Origin: Pseudonocardia kujensis
GTDB lineage: Bacteria; Actinomycetota; Actinomycetes; Mycobacteriales; Pseudonocardiaceae
Reading direction: 5' to 3'
Assembly (NCBI RefSeq): GCF_021283305.1
Contig: NZ_JAJSOK010000041.1
Location: 1-63,894, forward strand
DNA length: 63,894 nucleotides
The notes under the pieces were generated by a model, which saw only the letters and a list, made by a program, of their open reading frames with translations, made no database searches and was not told the DNA's origin. Made by a program: the position numbers and the translations under genes. Position 1 is the stretch's first letter; each line of letters starts with the position of its first letter. Shown piece by piece: positions 1 through 8,667 of the stretch.

Positions 1-105
1 TTGCGGAGGGGGAACGCCCGGTCCCATCCCGAACCCGGAAGCTAAGCCCTCCAGCGCCGATGGTACTGCACTCGCCAGGGTGTGGGAGAGTAGGTCGCCG
101 CCGAC
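1..105 (+). rRNA. rrf: 5S ribosomal RNA, 5' end missing
   Basis: The sequence reads as the body and 3' end of an actinobacterial 5S rRNA: the conserved CCGAACCCGGAAGCTAAG loop, the GCGCCGATGGTACTGC segment and the GGGAGAGTAGGTCGCC closing strand are all present in order. Roughly the first 10-15 nt lie outside the window. The 3' boundary is estimated from the terminal stem and could shift by a few bases. Its presence implies that a 16S-23S-5S operon lies immediately to the left. Confidence 0.95.
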
Positions 106-118
106 ATCAAACATCGAG

Positions 119-149
119 AAGGCCCCGGAACCACTGGTTCCGGGGCTTT
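119..149 (+). terminator. Intrinsic terminator of the rRNA operon
   Basis: An 11-bp perfect GC-rich stem (122-132 with 136-146) encloses a 3-nt loop and is followed by TTT; flanking AAG/CTT bases can extend the pairing. It sits directly downstream of 5S rRNA, the expected place for the rRNA operon terminator. The T tract is short, as is usual in actinomycetes. Confidence 0.85.
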
Positions 150-312
150 CTCGCGTTCTCGGACGACTTCCGGCGCGGATTCTGCCGTGCCGCGGTGGGG
201 GCGGCACCCGCGCGTCCGGGGGAGCACCCCAGCGACGGACCAGGCCGGCGTCGCCAGGCTCGTTCCCCGAGGCGCGCCCAGACGGTGCGCAGACCGTCGG
301 GGAGGACTCACT

Positions 313-1911
313 GTGTCGACGTCGATCGTCCGGGCCGGCCCAGCGTGGGCCGAGCCACCCACCGTCCCGCTCGCCGCCGACCCACCGACGGTCCCGCTCC
401 GGACGGCGCCCGCGCGGGGAGGGGGCCGGGTGGCCGGGGTCGACGCGGCGCGGGGTGTGGCGCTGCTGGGCATGATCGCGACGCACGTCTTCCCGGTGTT
501 CGGCGCCGACGGTGCGCCGACCGCGGCGACGGTGATCGCGGCGGGCCGGGCCGTCTCGACGTTCGTGCTGGTGGCCGGGGTCAGCGTGGCGTTCCTGGCC
601 GGTGCCCGCAGCGGTGGGCGGGCGGGCGGACGGGGCGCCGCGGCGGCAGGCCTGGTCGTGCGCGCAGCCCTGATCGGCCTGCTCGGGCTGCTGTTCGGCG
701 TCCTCGCCCCGCAGAACGGGATCGACGGGATCCTGCCCTTCTACGGGATCTTCTTCCTGCTCGCCGTGCCCCTGCTCTGGCTGGGGCCCCGCGCGCTGGC
801 CGCAGTCACCGTCGTCGCGTTCCTGCTCGGGCCGGTCGTGCTCGTCGCCACGGCCGGCCTGTCGCGGGCGGCCACCGATCCCACCCTCGCCACGCTGGTC
901 CAGGACCCGGGTGGGCTGCTGCTCCAGCTGTGCGTGACGGGCGAGTACCCGGCCGTCGTGTACGTCGGGTACCTCGCGGCGGGGCTGGCGATCGGTCGGC
1001 TCGACCTGTCGTCACGACGGGTGGGTTGGGGCCTCGTCGGCGGCGGGCTGGCCCTCGCGGCCGGGTCGCGCCTCGTCTCGTGGATCCTGCTGTACCCGCT
1101 GGGAGGCCTCGCCGAGCTCACGGCGGTCGCCCCGCACGGCAACGCCTCGACCGCGGAGGTCGCGCAGCGGTTGCTGTGGGAGGCGCACCCGATGCCGACG
1201 TGGTGGTATCTCGCCCTGCCCACACCGCACGGGCACACACCGGTCGATCTCGCGCACACGCTGGGCTGCGCGATGGCGCTGCTGGGCACCCTGCTGCTGT
1301 TGACCCGGGTCGAGGCCCTGCGTCGGCTGCTCTCCCCGTTGGCGGCGGCGGGCGCGCTGTCGCTCACGCTCTACTGCACCCACCTCGTCGTGCTGGCGAG
1401 CGGCGTCCTGTCCGACGAGCCGGTGCTGCTGCTCGTGGCGATGGTCCTGGGGGCACTGGCGGTCGCGGTGGGATGGCAGCGGACCTTCGGACGGGGACCG
1501 CTCGAGACGCTCGTCTCGGTCCCCGCGACCGCCGCGCGGCGCGCGCTCGGCGGGCGGAGGCGCGCACGGGAAGACAGGACGACGCAGGGGGCCGGCGCGA
1601 CCCTGCCGACCCGGCGCCGCGATCCGGCCCGGGTGGCCGCGATCGCGCTGGTGGTCGCCCTGCTGGGGCTGGGGGCGCTGGCCGTGCTCGGGTCCGAGGG
1701 CCGGCACGGTTCGGCCGGGGCCACGGACGAGGTGGAGACGGTCGTGGGACCCGACACGGAGGCCGGCGACGGCGCCGACGGTTCGACCCTCGCGCCGCTG
1801 CCGCCGGGCAGGGCCGGCGACCAGGACCGTGACGCTGATCGTGACGAGGACCGTGAGCCGGGCGGTTCGGCCGACGAGCAGCCGGAGGGCCCGGCCGACC
1901 CGCCCTCCTGA
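313..1911 (+). CDS. DUF1624/DUF418-like multi-pass membrane protein (acyltransferase-like)
   Basis: Predicted 532-residue integral membrane protein. After about 40 Ser/Pro-rich residues it carries the motif VDAARGVALLGM (43-54), typical of the DUF1624/DUF418 and heparan-glucosaminide acetyltransferase-like families, followed by about ten hydrophobic segments. A last membrane segment near residue 450 is followed by about 70 hydrophilic acidic residues rich in Asp/Arg, probably a disordered tail. GTG at 313 was chosen because GGAGG (301-305) lies 7 nt upstream; an upstream ATG at 187 has no ribosome site. The substrate is unknown. Acyl transfer across the membrane is only a family-based inference. 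Confidence 0.8.
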   Translation: MSTSIVRAGPAWAEPPTVPLAADPPTVPLRTAPARGGGRVAGVDAARGVALLGMIATHVFPVFGADGAPTAATVIAAGRAVSTFVLVAGVSVAFLAGARSGGRAGGRGAAAAGLVVRAALIGLLGLLFGVLAPQNGIDGILPFYGIFFLLAVPLLWLGPRALAAVTVVAFLLGPVVLVATAGLSRAATDPTLATLVQDPGGLLLQLCVTGEYPAVVYVGYLAAGLAIGRLDLSSRRVGWGLVGGGLALAAGSRLVSWILLYPLGGLAELTAVAPHGNASTAEVAQRLLWEAHPMPTWWYLALPTPHGHTPVDLAHTLGCAMALLGTLLLLTRVEALRRLLSPLAAAGALSLTLYCTHLVVLASGVLSDEPVLLLVAMVLGALAVAVGWQRTFGRGPLETLVSVPATAARRALGGRRRAREDRTTQGAGATLPTRRRDPARVAAIALVVALLGLGALAVLGSEGRHGSAGATDEVETVVGPDTEAGDGADGSTLAPLPPGRAGDQDRDADRDEDREPGGSADEQPEGPADPPS

Positions 1912-1941
1912 GCCCCGTTCCGTGCCGGGACCCGGGGTCGG

Positions 1942-2160
1942 TCAGCGGCGGAACAGGCGGATGCCGGCGCTGCGGCGGAACCGCGGGCAGGCGCAGGTCA
2001 CGCACTCGGTGCCGCGACGGTAGTGCTCGTGGGCCGTGGCGCCGTGCCCGCAGCGGCAGGCGGCGTCGACGACGCCGGCCACGCGGGCCGAGGCCGGGGT
2101 GGCCGGGGCCGCAACGGCGACGTACGGAGCGGCAGGGCGGTCCGGGAGGATCGCGGTCAT
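1942..2160 (-). CDS. Small Cys/His-rich protein, putative metal-binding knuckle
   Basis: A 72-residue product with an Ala/Pro-rich N-terminal half and a compact C-terminal module of the form CxCGHxxxxHxHYRxGxxCxxCxC, ending in a basic RRSAGIRLFRR tail. The spacing of five Cys and three His residues suggests a zinc-binding fold, although no named family is assigned. The ATG at 2160 is the internal start; a longer in-frame reading up to 2391 has low-complexity content and no ribosome site. It ends 30 nt from the converging membrane-protein gene and is divergent from the osmoprotectant operon. Confidence 0.6.
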   Translation of the reverse strand: MTAILPDRPAAPYVAVAAPATPASARVAGVVDAACRCGHGATAHEHYRRGTECVTCACPRFRRSAGIRLFRR

Positions 2161-2447
2161 GCTGGCTTCTACCCCCGAGGAGAAGTCCGGTTGTTCTGTG
2201 TTCACCTCGCTCGTCGCGCGTCCGGCCCGGAACGTGTCGCCCGGACGGCCGGTTTCATCACTGTTGAGGACGGCCCTGTCCAGCTGCGCCGACCGGGCCG
2301 GCGGCACGGCCACGCCGGGCGTGCGCGGGGCCTCGCGGTCGTCGTTCCAGCGGGCAGGAACACCCGCATACACGTAAATTCCCTCCCACACTCGGGCGAA
2401 ACGCGCACCGGGTGAACGGCCTCGGAAGTGACGAGAGGAGGGCGACG
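2161..2447. other. Divergent intergenic region upstream of the osmoprotectant operon
   Basis: No gene is supported in these 287 nt. The stretch separates the small Cys/His gene (leftward) from the ABC importer operon (rightward), so it should hold both promoters. An AT-richer patch near 2366-2381 contains TAAATT (2375-2380), a possible -10 for the rightward operon, but no convincing -35 partner is visible. GAGGAGGG at 2435-2442 is the ribosome site of the first importer gene. Confidence 0.4.
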
Positions 2448-3095
2448 GTGAGCCTCTGGCAATACGTCACCGAGAGATGGGACCGGCTGTCGCTCCAGGC
2501 GTGGCTCCACCTGAGCGGCGTCGTGCAGTGCACGATCCTCGCGGCCATCATCGGCGTGGCCGTGGGCATTGCGGTCTACCGCAGCCCGGCCGGCTCCGCG
2601 GTCGCCACCGCGTTGTCCAGCACGGTCCTCACGATCCCGTCGTTCGCACTGCTCGGCCTGCTGATCCCGATCGTCGGCCTGGGCGTGACCCCGAGCGTGA
2701 TCGCGCTGACCCTCTACGGCCTGCTCCCGATCGTGCGCAACACGATCGTCGGGCTGGCCGGGGTCGATCCCGCGGTCACCGACGCCGCGAAGGGCATCGG
2801 GATGAGCCGGACCGGCGTGCTCACCCGCGTCGAGCTGCGGATGGCCTGGCCCGCGATCCTCACGGGCATGCGGGTCTCGGCCCAGATGCTCATGGGCATC
2901 GCCGTGATCGCGGCCTACGCCAAGGGCTTCGGGCTGGGCTCCGAGGTCTTCTCCGGGCTGACCCGGGCCGGGTCGGCCAACTCCCTGAACCAGGCGCTCG
3001 CCGGCACGCTCGGCGTCGTGATCCTGGCCCTCCTCCTCGACGGGGTCTTCGTCCTGATCTCCCGTCTCACCATCCCGAAGGGTGTGCGTGACTGA
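2448..3095 (+). CDS. Osmoprotectant ABC transporter permease (ProW/OpuCB type), first copy
   Basis: A 215-residue binding-protein-dependent permease with about five membrane segments. It contains the EAA-type cytoplasmic loop around DAAKGIGMSRTGVLTRVELR, which docks on the ATPase, and the DPAVTDAAKGIGM signature seen in glycine betaine/carnitine/choline importers. The GTG at 2448 has GAGGAGGG six nucleotides upstream. It is the first gene of a four-gene operon (permease, ATPase, permease, binding lipoprotein), the standard OpuC/ProU-like order. It acts in the cytoplasmic membrane importing a quaternary-amine compatible solute; which solute cannot be told from sequence. Confidence 0.93.
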   Translation: MSLWQYVTERWDRLSLQAWLHLSGVVQCTILAAIIGVAVGIAVYRSPAGSAVATALSSTVLTIPSFALLGLLIPIVGLGVTPSVIALTLYGLLPIVRNTIVGLAGVDPAVTDAAKGIGMSRTGVLTRVELRMAWPAILTGMRVSAQMLMGIAVIAAYAKGFGLGSEVFSGLTRAGSANSLNQALAGTLGVVILALLLDGVFVLISRLTIPKGVRD

Positions 3096-4290
3096 GATGA
3101 CGACGTCGCCGACCGCCGATGTGACCACCAGCGACTCCTCGGGCGTCTCCGGAGCCGAGATCCGGCTGGACCGCGTCACCAAGCGCTACCCCAACACCGC
3201 CGCCCCTGCGGTCGAGGAGTTCACGATGACCATCCCGGCCGGGAAGGTCGTCGTGTTCGTCGGGCCCTCCGGCTGCGGCAAGACCACCACGATGCGGATG
3301 ATCAACCGGATGGTCGAGCCGACCTCCGGCACCATCACGATCGGCGGCCAGGACGCGCTGCACATCGACCCCGACCAGCTGCGCCGTACCATCGGCTACG
3401 CCATCCAGCAGGCGGGGCTCTTCCCGCACTACACGGTGGCGCAGAACATCGGGGTGGTGCCAGGCCTGCTCAAGTGGGACAAGAGGCGGATCGCGGCCCG
3501 GGTCGAGGAGATGATGGACCTCGTCGGGCTCGACCCGGGCACCTTCGCGAACCGCCTGCCGCGCCAGCTCTCGGGCGGCCAGCAGCAGCGCGTCGGCGTG
3601 GCCCGGGCGCTCGCCGCCGACCCGCCGGTGCTGCTCATGGACGAGCCGTTCGGCGCCGTCGACCCGATCACCCGCGGCAACCTGCAGGACGAGCTCATGC
3701 GGCTGCAGTCCGAGCTGGGCAAGACGATCGTGTTCGTGACCCACGACTTCGACGAGGCCGTGAAGCTCGGCGACAAGATCGCCGTACTGGGGGACCGGTC
3801 CACGATCCAGCAGTACGACACCCCCGACGCGATCCTGGCCAACCCGGCCAACGACACCGTGGCCGGGTTCGTGGGTGCCGGCGCCTCGCTGAAGCAGCTC
3901 ACGCTGATGCGTGTCCGGGACGTGCAGTACAGCACCGACGAGGTGCTCACCGTGACCGAGGACGAGCACCCCGCCACCGTGGCGGACCGGCTCACGCGGG
4001 CCGGACGCACCTACGCCCTGGTCGTCGACGTGCGGCACCGGCCGCTGCGCTGGGTGCACGTCCGGGAGCTCGCCGGCCGCAGCTCGCTGCAGCAGGCGGG
4101 CAAGCCGGTCGGCGACTCCGTCAGCACCCAGTCCACGCTGCAGGACGCGCTGGAGGCGATCCTCACCGAGGGCGGCCGGGCCGTGGTCACGGGCACGCGC
4201 GGCGAGGTCGTCGGCACCATCGACATCACGACCGTCACGGACGTGATCGCCGGCGTCCGCGAGGAGCACGGGGTGGGGGAGGCCGGATGA
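3088..4290 (+). CDS. Osmoprotectant ABC transporter ATP-binding protein with C-terminal CBS-like region
   Basis: A 400-residue ATPase energising the betaine/choline-type importer. It shows Walker A GPSGCGKTT, Q-loop, signature LSGGQQQR, Walker B LLMDEPFGAVDP and the H-loop THDFDEA. The last 130 or so residues form a degenerate CBS-domain pair, the region that senses ionic strength in OpuA and binds nucleotides in OpuC relatives, so activity may be gated by osmotic state. GTG at 3088 (GAAGGG 5 nt upstream) gives an 8-nt overlap with the upstream permease; GTG 3082 and ATG 3097 are alternatives. Confidence 0.93.
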   Translation: MTEMTTSPTADVTTSDSSGVSGAEIRLDRVTKRYPNTAAPAVEEFTMTIPAGKVVVFVGPSGCGKTTTMRMINRMVEPTSGTITIGGQDALHIDPDQLRRTIGYAIQQAGLFPHYTVAQNIGVVPGLLKWDKRRIAARVEEMMDLVGLDPGTFANRLPRQLSGGQQQRVGVARALAADPPVLLMDEPFGAVDPITRGNLQDELMRLQSELGKTIVFVTHDFDEAVKLGDKIAVLGDRSTIQQYDTPDAILANPANDTVAGFVGAGASLKQLTLMRVRDVQYSTDEVLTVTEDEHPATVADRLTRAGRTYALVVDVRHRPLRWVHVRELAGRSSLQQAGKPVGDSVSTQSTLQDALEAILTEGGRAVVTGTRGEVVGTIDITTVTDVIAGVREEHGVGEAG

Positions 4291-5090
4291 CCGCCGTCGC
4301 GGAGGGTCTGCCCGGCGTCAGCAAGACCAGCGCCGTCGAGCGCAGGCCCAGCGTCACCTCCCGGTCGGAGCGCTTCCGGCTGTTCTTCCAGCCGATCGCG
4401 GTGGTCGTGATCGTCGCCGCCGTCGTCATCTGGGCACTGACCAGCGACCTCAACGCCAACGAACGCGAGACGCTCAACCTCCCCACGATCATGGGGCTGC
4501 TCGGGCAGCACGTCGTGATCACGATCGTGGTCAGCCTGCTCGTCGTGGCGATCGCCGTCCCCCTGGGCGTGGCGCTCACGAGGCCCGCGCTGAAATGGCT
4601 CGCCCCGGTGTTCCTGGCGATCGCCAACGTCGGCCAGGCGGCGCCCGCGCTGGGCGTGATCGTGCTGTTCTTCCTCTGGTCGGGCATCGAAGGCCTGTGG
4701 GCCGTCGCAATCCCGCTGGTCTTCTACACGCTGCTGCCGGTGCTGCGGAACACGATGGTGGGCATCCAGCAGGTCGACCGCTCCCTGATCGACGCCGGGC
4801 GGGGGATCGGGATGTCGGCAGGCGGCGTGCTCATGCGCGTCGAGCTGCCGCTGGCCGTGCCACTGATCCTCGCGGGCCTGCGCACCGCCCTGGTGCTCGC
4901 GGTCGGCACCGCCACGTTGGCGTTCTTCGTCAACGGCGGCGGGCTGGGGGAGCTGATCGACACCGGCTACAAGCTGCAGCTCAACTCCGTGATGTACGTG
5001 GGCGCGGTCCTCGCGATCGGGCTCGCCCTGCTCGTCGACTGGCTCGGCGGCATCGCGGAGCGGTGGCTGGCCCCGAAGGGAGCCGAGTGA
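4287..5090 (+). CDS. Osmoprotectant ABC transporter permease, second copy
   Basis: A 267-residue permease. A soluble N-terminal stretch of about 35 residues precedes six hydrophobic segments and the EAA loop DAGRGIGMSAGGVLMRVELP. It pairs with the first permease as a heterodimer, as in OpuC. The ATG overlaps the stop of the ATPase gene (ATGA), indicating translational coupling. The C-terminus ends in WLAPKGAE and the next gene starts on its stop codon. Confidence 0.92.
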   Translation: MTAVAEGLPGVSKTSAVERRPSVTSRSERFRLFFQPIAVVVIVAAVVIWALTSDLNANERETLNLPTIMGLLGQHVVITIVVSLLVVAIAVPLGVALTRPALKWLAPVFLAIANVGQAAPALGVIVLFFLWSGIEGLWAVAIPLVFYTLLPVLRNTMVGIQQVDRSLIDAGRGIGMSAGGVLMRVELPLAVPLILAGLRTALVLAVGTATLAFFVNGGGLGELIDTGYKLQLNSVMYVGAVLAIGLALLVDWLGGIAERWLAPKGAE

Positions 5091-6070
5091 TGCGGCGGAT
5101 CCGGCGCGTCGGGGCCGCGGTGGCCGCCGTCGCCTCGGCGGCCCTGCTGGCGGGCTGCGGGCTGTCCACGAACACCGCCGTCCCGTTCACCGTCACGCCC
5201 GGGTCGATCAAGCCGGTGCCGGCACTCGAGGGCGTGCCGATCACCGTGGGGTCCAAGGACTTCACCGAGCAGATCCTGGTCGGCTACATGGCCGAGCTGG
5301 CGCTCTCGGCGGCCGGCGCGGACGTCAAGGACCTCACCAACATCCAGGGCTCGTCGAACTCCCGGCTCGCGCTCAAGACCGGCGACATCGACCTGACCTG
5401 GGAGTACACGGGCACGGGCTGGATCAACTACCTCGGCCACACCGACCCGATCCCGGACGAGCAGGGCCAGTACGAGGCCGTCCGCGACGAGGACCTCAAG
5501 GAGAACGGCATCGTCTGGCTGCCGTACTCGGAGCTGAACAACACCTACGCGTTCGGCACCACGAAGGCGTACGCCGAGCAGCACGACCTCAAGACCGACT
5601 CGGACATGACGACCTTCCTGAAGCAGAACCCGGACCAGGGCGTGTTCTGCGTGGAGACCGAGTTCGCCAGCCGCCAGGACGGCCTGCCGGGCGCGGAGAA
5701 GGCCTACGGGTTCACGCCCAAGGAGGTCAAGACCTTCGGCACGGGCGCGATCTACGCCGGCATCGCCAACGGCACCTGCAACTTCGGCGAGATCTTCACG
5801 ACGGACGGTCGCATCGCCGGGCTGAACCTCGCGGTGCTGGAGGACGACAAGAAGTTCTTCCCGCAGTACAACATCTCCGTCGTGCTCCGCGAGGACACCT
5901 ACAAGGCGCACCCGGAGATCGAGCAGGTCATGCAGCCCGTCGCGAAGGCGCTGAACAACGACGAGATGATCGAGCTCGGCAAGAAGGTCGACGTCGACGG
6001 GGAGGACCCGGGCATCGTCGCCCGGGACTGGATGATCCAGAAGGGCTTCATCGGCCCCGACACGTCCTGA
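5090..6070 (+). CDS. Osmoprotectant-binding lipoprotein (ProX/OpuCC type)
   Basis: A 326-residue substrate-binding lipoprotein. The first 22 residues form a twin-Arg-rich n-region, a hydrophobic core and the lipobox LLAGC, so the mature protein is tethered to the outer face of the membrane. The body has the family opening ITVGSKDFTEQILVGYMAE and the DIDLTWEYTGTGW segment; Tyr/Trp residues here usually form the cage for the quaternary ammonium group. Its ATG shares one base with the preceding stop (TGATG). It is the last gene of the importer operon and is followed by the 41-bp repeat array. Confidence 0.94.
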   Translation: MRRIRRVGAAVAAVASAALLAGCGLSTNTAVPFTVTPGSIKPVPALEGVPITVGSKDFTEQILVGYMAELALSAAGADVKDLTNIQGSSNSRLALKTGDIDLTWEYTGTGWINYLGHTDPIPDEQGQYEAVRDEDLKENGIVWLPYSELNNTYAFGTTKAYAEQHDLKTDSDMTTFLKQNPDQGVFCVETEFASRQDGLPGAEKAYGFTPKEVKTFGTGAIYAGIANGTCNFGEIFTTDGRIAGLNLAVLEDDKKFFPQYNISVVLREDTYKAHPEIEQVMQPVAKALNNDEMIELGKKVDVDGEDPGIVARDWMIQKGFIGPDTS

Positions 6071-6078
6071 CCGCTCGC

Positions 6079-6263
6079 ACTGTGGAGCCATGATGCGCGA
6101 TCGGCCCCGGTACCGGCCGCGTTATGGTTCCACAACGCGTTCAGAACGCTGTGAAAAGCGCGTTATGGTTCCATAACGCGTCCAGGGTGCCGGGAAAAGC
6201 GCGTTATGGTTCCATAGCGCGTTCAGGGCGCCGTGAAAAGCGCACTATGGTTCCTTACTGCGT
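6079..6263. repeat. 41-bp tandem repeat array with an 18-bp palindromic core, locus 1
   Basis: Four copies of an 18-bp core (best copy CGTTATGGTTCCATAACG at 6161-6178) start at 6120, 6161, 6202 and 6243, exactly 41 bp apart. GAAAAGCG precedes cores 2, 3 and 4, and the rest of each 23-bp spacer (TTCAGGGCGCCGT-like) is also related, so the whole 41 bp is the repeating unit. A more degenerate copy lies at about 6081-6099. The outer copies have drifted most. The array fills the gap between two convergent genes. The core could form an RNA hairpin with a 7-bp stem and GUUC loop, but no U tract follows. Confidence 0.9.
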
Positions 6264-6265
6264 GT

Positions 6266-7846
6266 TCAGGCGGGGCAGACGGTGCCGTCGCGGGGGACCG
6301 ACCCCGCGACGAGCACCTGCTCGACCAGGGCGGTCACGCAGGCGTTGCGCGGGTAGGCGCCCTGCCCGGCCCCCTGCCAGCCGACGAAGGAGCTGCGGCC
6401 GAGCAGCTGCGCCACCCGCCGCGACCCGTCCTGCGGGGCGCGCAGGTCGGCCGCCGTACCCAGGACGAGAACCGGCGGGGTGTCGGCGGGCAGCGCGGTG
6501 AGGGTCGGCGCGCCCGCCGACGCGGGCCACGGTCCGCACGCCAGCAGCCGCTGCGCCGCCGCGGCCCCGAACAGCGGGTACTGCGTCGACCACCGGTCCG
6601 CCAGCTGCGCGACCTCGGGCGGGGCGAGCCGGCGGGTGGTGTCGTTGCAGGCCGTGGCCAGCTCGTCGTCGAACGTGCCGCCGGCGCCGAGCAGGGGGGC
6701 GAGGAAGGCGATGAGCCCGTGGGGGTCGCCCGCGCCGGCCGCGGCCAGCCCGGAGGCCAGCGCCGGCCAGCGGGCCGGCTCGCCCAGCCCCGTGCGCAGG
6801 GCGGCGAGCGCTCCGCCCGCGGTGAGCCGGTCGCCGTCGGCCGACGCGAGGGGGCGCGCACCCAGCCCGGTGACGACGCCGGCCACCGCGGCCCGCGGGT
6901 CCGCGCCGAGCGGGCAGCCGCCCCGGGCCACGCAGCTCGCGGCGAAGGCGTCGAACGCGGCCTCGGCCGCCCCGGCCCGGTCCTCGCTGCGCTCCGGCTC
7001 GTCGGAGACCAGGTCGACGGGGGAGTCGAGCACCACCCGACCGACCGACCGCGGGTGCGCCGCCGCCCACCCCGCGACCGCGCTGGCGCCGTCTCCGATC
7101 CCGACGACGTCGAGCCGGTCCACCCGCAGGGCGGTCCGCAGCTGCTCGAGGTCTGCGGCGGTGGAGGCGCTGCGGTACGAGCCGATCGTGTCGTCGAGCA
7201 GCAGGTAGCAGTCCTGCACCACCGACCGCGCCTGCTCCAGCAGCGGTCCGAGGTCCGTCCGGCCCCCGACCGGCGGGGTGTCGGTGATCGCCGCGCGCGC
7301 CTCCGGCGGGGCGCAGTCGAGGAGATCGCTGCCGGTGCCGCGCCGGTCCAGCCCGACGAGCTGGTACTGCGCCAGCACGGAGTCGGAGACCAGGGTGGCG
7401 AGGCGCCCGGCGGCGCGGGCCGAGCCGCCGCCGGCGCTGTCGCCGACCACGACCAGGGCCGGGCGGGTGCGGGGGGCGTCCGCGGTCCCCACGCGCAGCA
7501 CACCGAGGCGGGTCGCTCCCGCGCCGGGATGGGCCGGATCGGTGGCGACGGGGAGCTCGCCGCAGCTCGCGGCGAGGGCGCGGCCTGCCGGCGCCGGGAA
7601 ACCGGCCGCCGCCACGGCCTCGAGCGTGTCCGTGGTGCAGTCCGCGTAGTCGAGCAGCGGGTCCTGCTCCTGTGGTGCGGGCAGCGCGTCAGGGTCGGCC
7701 GGCGCGGTCGCGGTGGTCGGCGGCGCGCCCGGGCTGCTCTCGCCGCGCACCGCGACGGGCGGGCGCTGCGAGGGCCCGACCGAGCAGGCGGCCAGCAGGA
7801 GCACGCCCAGGAGCGCGACGATCACGACGCGTGCACGAGCCCCCAC
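6266..7846 (-). CDS. Alpha/beta-hydrolase-fold lipoprotein (tripeptidyl-peptidase-like), catalytic residues apparently lost
   Basis: A 526-residue secreted lipoprotein: basic start, hydrophobic core and lipobox LLAAC with Cys21. The body follows the actinobacterial tripeptidyl aminopeptidase/hydrolase layout, including the LVGLDRRGTGSDLLDC region and a C-terminal extension with paired cysteines. The nucleophile elbow, normally GxSxG, reads GIGDG (249-253) with Gly at the Ser position, and the C-terminal catalytic His, normally in GHG, is Gln495 (GQG). The acidic residue in AADLRAPQD remains. It is probably non-catalytic, perhaps a binding or inhibitory homologue. GTG at 7846 was chosen from the signal peptide; the ribosome site is weak. 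Confidence 0.8.
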   Translation of the reverse strand: MGARARVVIVALLGVLLLAACSVGPSQRPPVAVRGESSPGAPPTTATAPADPDALPAPQEQDPLLDYADCTTDTLEAVAAAGFPAPAGRALAASCGELPVATDPAHPGAGATRLGVLRVGTADAPRTRPALVVVGDSAGGGSARAAGRLATLVSDSVLAQYQLVGLDRRGTGSDLLDCAPPEARAAITDTPPVGGRTDLGPLLEQARSVVQDCYLLLDDTIGSYRSASTAADLEQLRTALRVDRLDVVGIGDGASAVAGWAAAHPRSVGRVVLDSPVDLVSDEPERSEDRAGAAEAAFDAFAASCVARGGCPLGADPRAAVAGVVTGLGARPLASADGDRLTAGGALAALRTGLGEPARWPALASGLAAAGAGDPHGLIAFLAPLLGAGGTFDDELATACNDTTRRLAPPEVAQLADRWSTQYPLFGAAAAQRLLACGPWPASAGAPTLTALPADTPPVLVLGTAADLRAPQDGSRRVAQLLGRSSFVGWQGAGQGAYPRNACVTALVEQVLVAGSVPRDGTVCPA

Positions 7847-7881
7847 GCTCCCAGTCTGCCCGTCCCCCGGTGAACCGGTCG

Positions 7882-8646
7882 TTAGTGGGCGGTCCAGCCA
7901 CCGTCCTGGACCAGCGAGACCCCCGTGACGGACGCGGACGCGGGGCCCCACAGCACGCTTGCGAACTCGGCGACCTCGTCGGGCTCGATCAGCCGTTTCA
8001 CCGCGACGGGGGTCAGCATGATCTTCTCGACGACCTCCGCCTCGTCGAGGCCGTGGTGGCGGGCCTGGTCGGCGATCTGCTTCTCGACCAGCGGGGTGCG
8101 CACGTACGCGGGGTTGACGCAGTTGCTGGTCACGCCGTGCGCCGCGCCCTCCAGCGCCGTGACCTTGGACAGCCCCTCCAGCCCGTGCTTGGCCGCGACG
8201 TAGGCCGACTTGTAGGGCGAGGCGCGCAGCCCGTGCGCACTGGAGATGTTGACGATCCGGCCCCACTCCCGCCGGTACATGTGCGGGAGCACGCGCCGGA
8301 CCAGCCGGAACGGCGCCTCGAGCATGATCGTGAGGATCTGGTGGAACAGCTGCGGGTCGAAGTCCTCGATCGGGGAGACGTGCTGGCGACCGGCGTTGTT
8401 CACCAGGACGTCGACGTCCCCGGGGAGGGCGTCGACGGCGTCGAGGTCGGTCAGGTCGCAGGGCAGGGCCTCGATGCCCTCGACCTCGGCGGCCAGGGCC
8501 CTCACGGCGTCGGCCGAGAGGTCGACGGCGTACACGCGGGCCCCGTCGGCGGCGAGCCGGCGGGCCATCGCCGCCCCGATCCCACTGGCCGCACCCGTGA
8601 CCAGGGCGGTGCGGCCGGACAGGACGGGAGGAGTGCTGGGCGTCAT
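7882..8646 (-). CDS. 3-hydroxybutyrate dehydrogenase-like short-chain dehydrogenase
   Basis: A 254-residue classical SDR. It carries the NAD-binding TGAASGIG near residue 17, NNAG, the catalytic Ser in NISSAHG and the YVAAK pair. The C-terminal part NPAYVRTPLVEKQI followed by DQA..HG is characteristic of D-3-hydroxybutyrate dehydrogenases, where the EKQI-DQA helix covers the active site. Expected reaction: (R)-3-hydroxybutyrate + NAD to acetoacetate + NADH in polyhydroxybutyrate/ketone-body use. It lies 35 nt upstream of the lipoprotein start on the same strand; a functional link is not evident. A PhaC-like hydrolase lies 11 kb away. Confidence 0.85.
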   Translation of the reverse strand: MTPSTPPVLSGRTALVTGAASGIGAAMARRLAADGARVYAVDLSADAVRALAAEVEGIEALPCDLTDLDAVDALPGDVDVLVNNAGRQHVSPIEDFDPQLFHQILTIMLEAPFRLVRRVLPHMYRREWGRIVNISSAHGLRASPYKSAYVAAKHGLEGLSKVTALEGAAHGVTSNCVNPAYVRTPLVEKQIADQARHHGLDEAEVVEKIMLTPVAVKRLIEPDEVAEFASVLWGPASASVTGVSLVQDGGWTAH

Positions 8647-8667
8647 ACCGTCGAGGCTAACCAGCGA

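Noticed and set aside
60..1832. Long alternative-frame reading across the first membrane protein
   Set aside because: Arg/Pro/Gly-rich text typical of out-of-frame reading in high-GC DNA; the other frame has membrane helices and a ribosome site.
6119..6263. CRISPR array made of regularly spaced palindromic repeats
   Set aside because: Units are 41 bp in total with an 18-bp core, and the 23-bp spacers are related to each other rather than unique; no cas genes are nearby.
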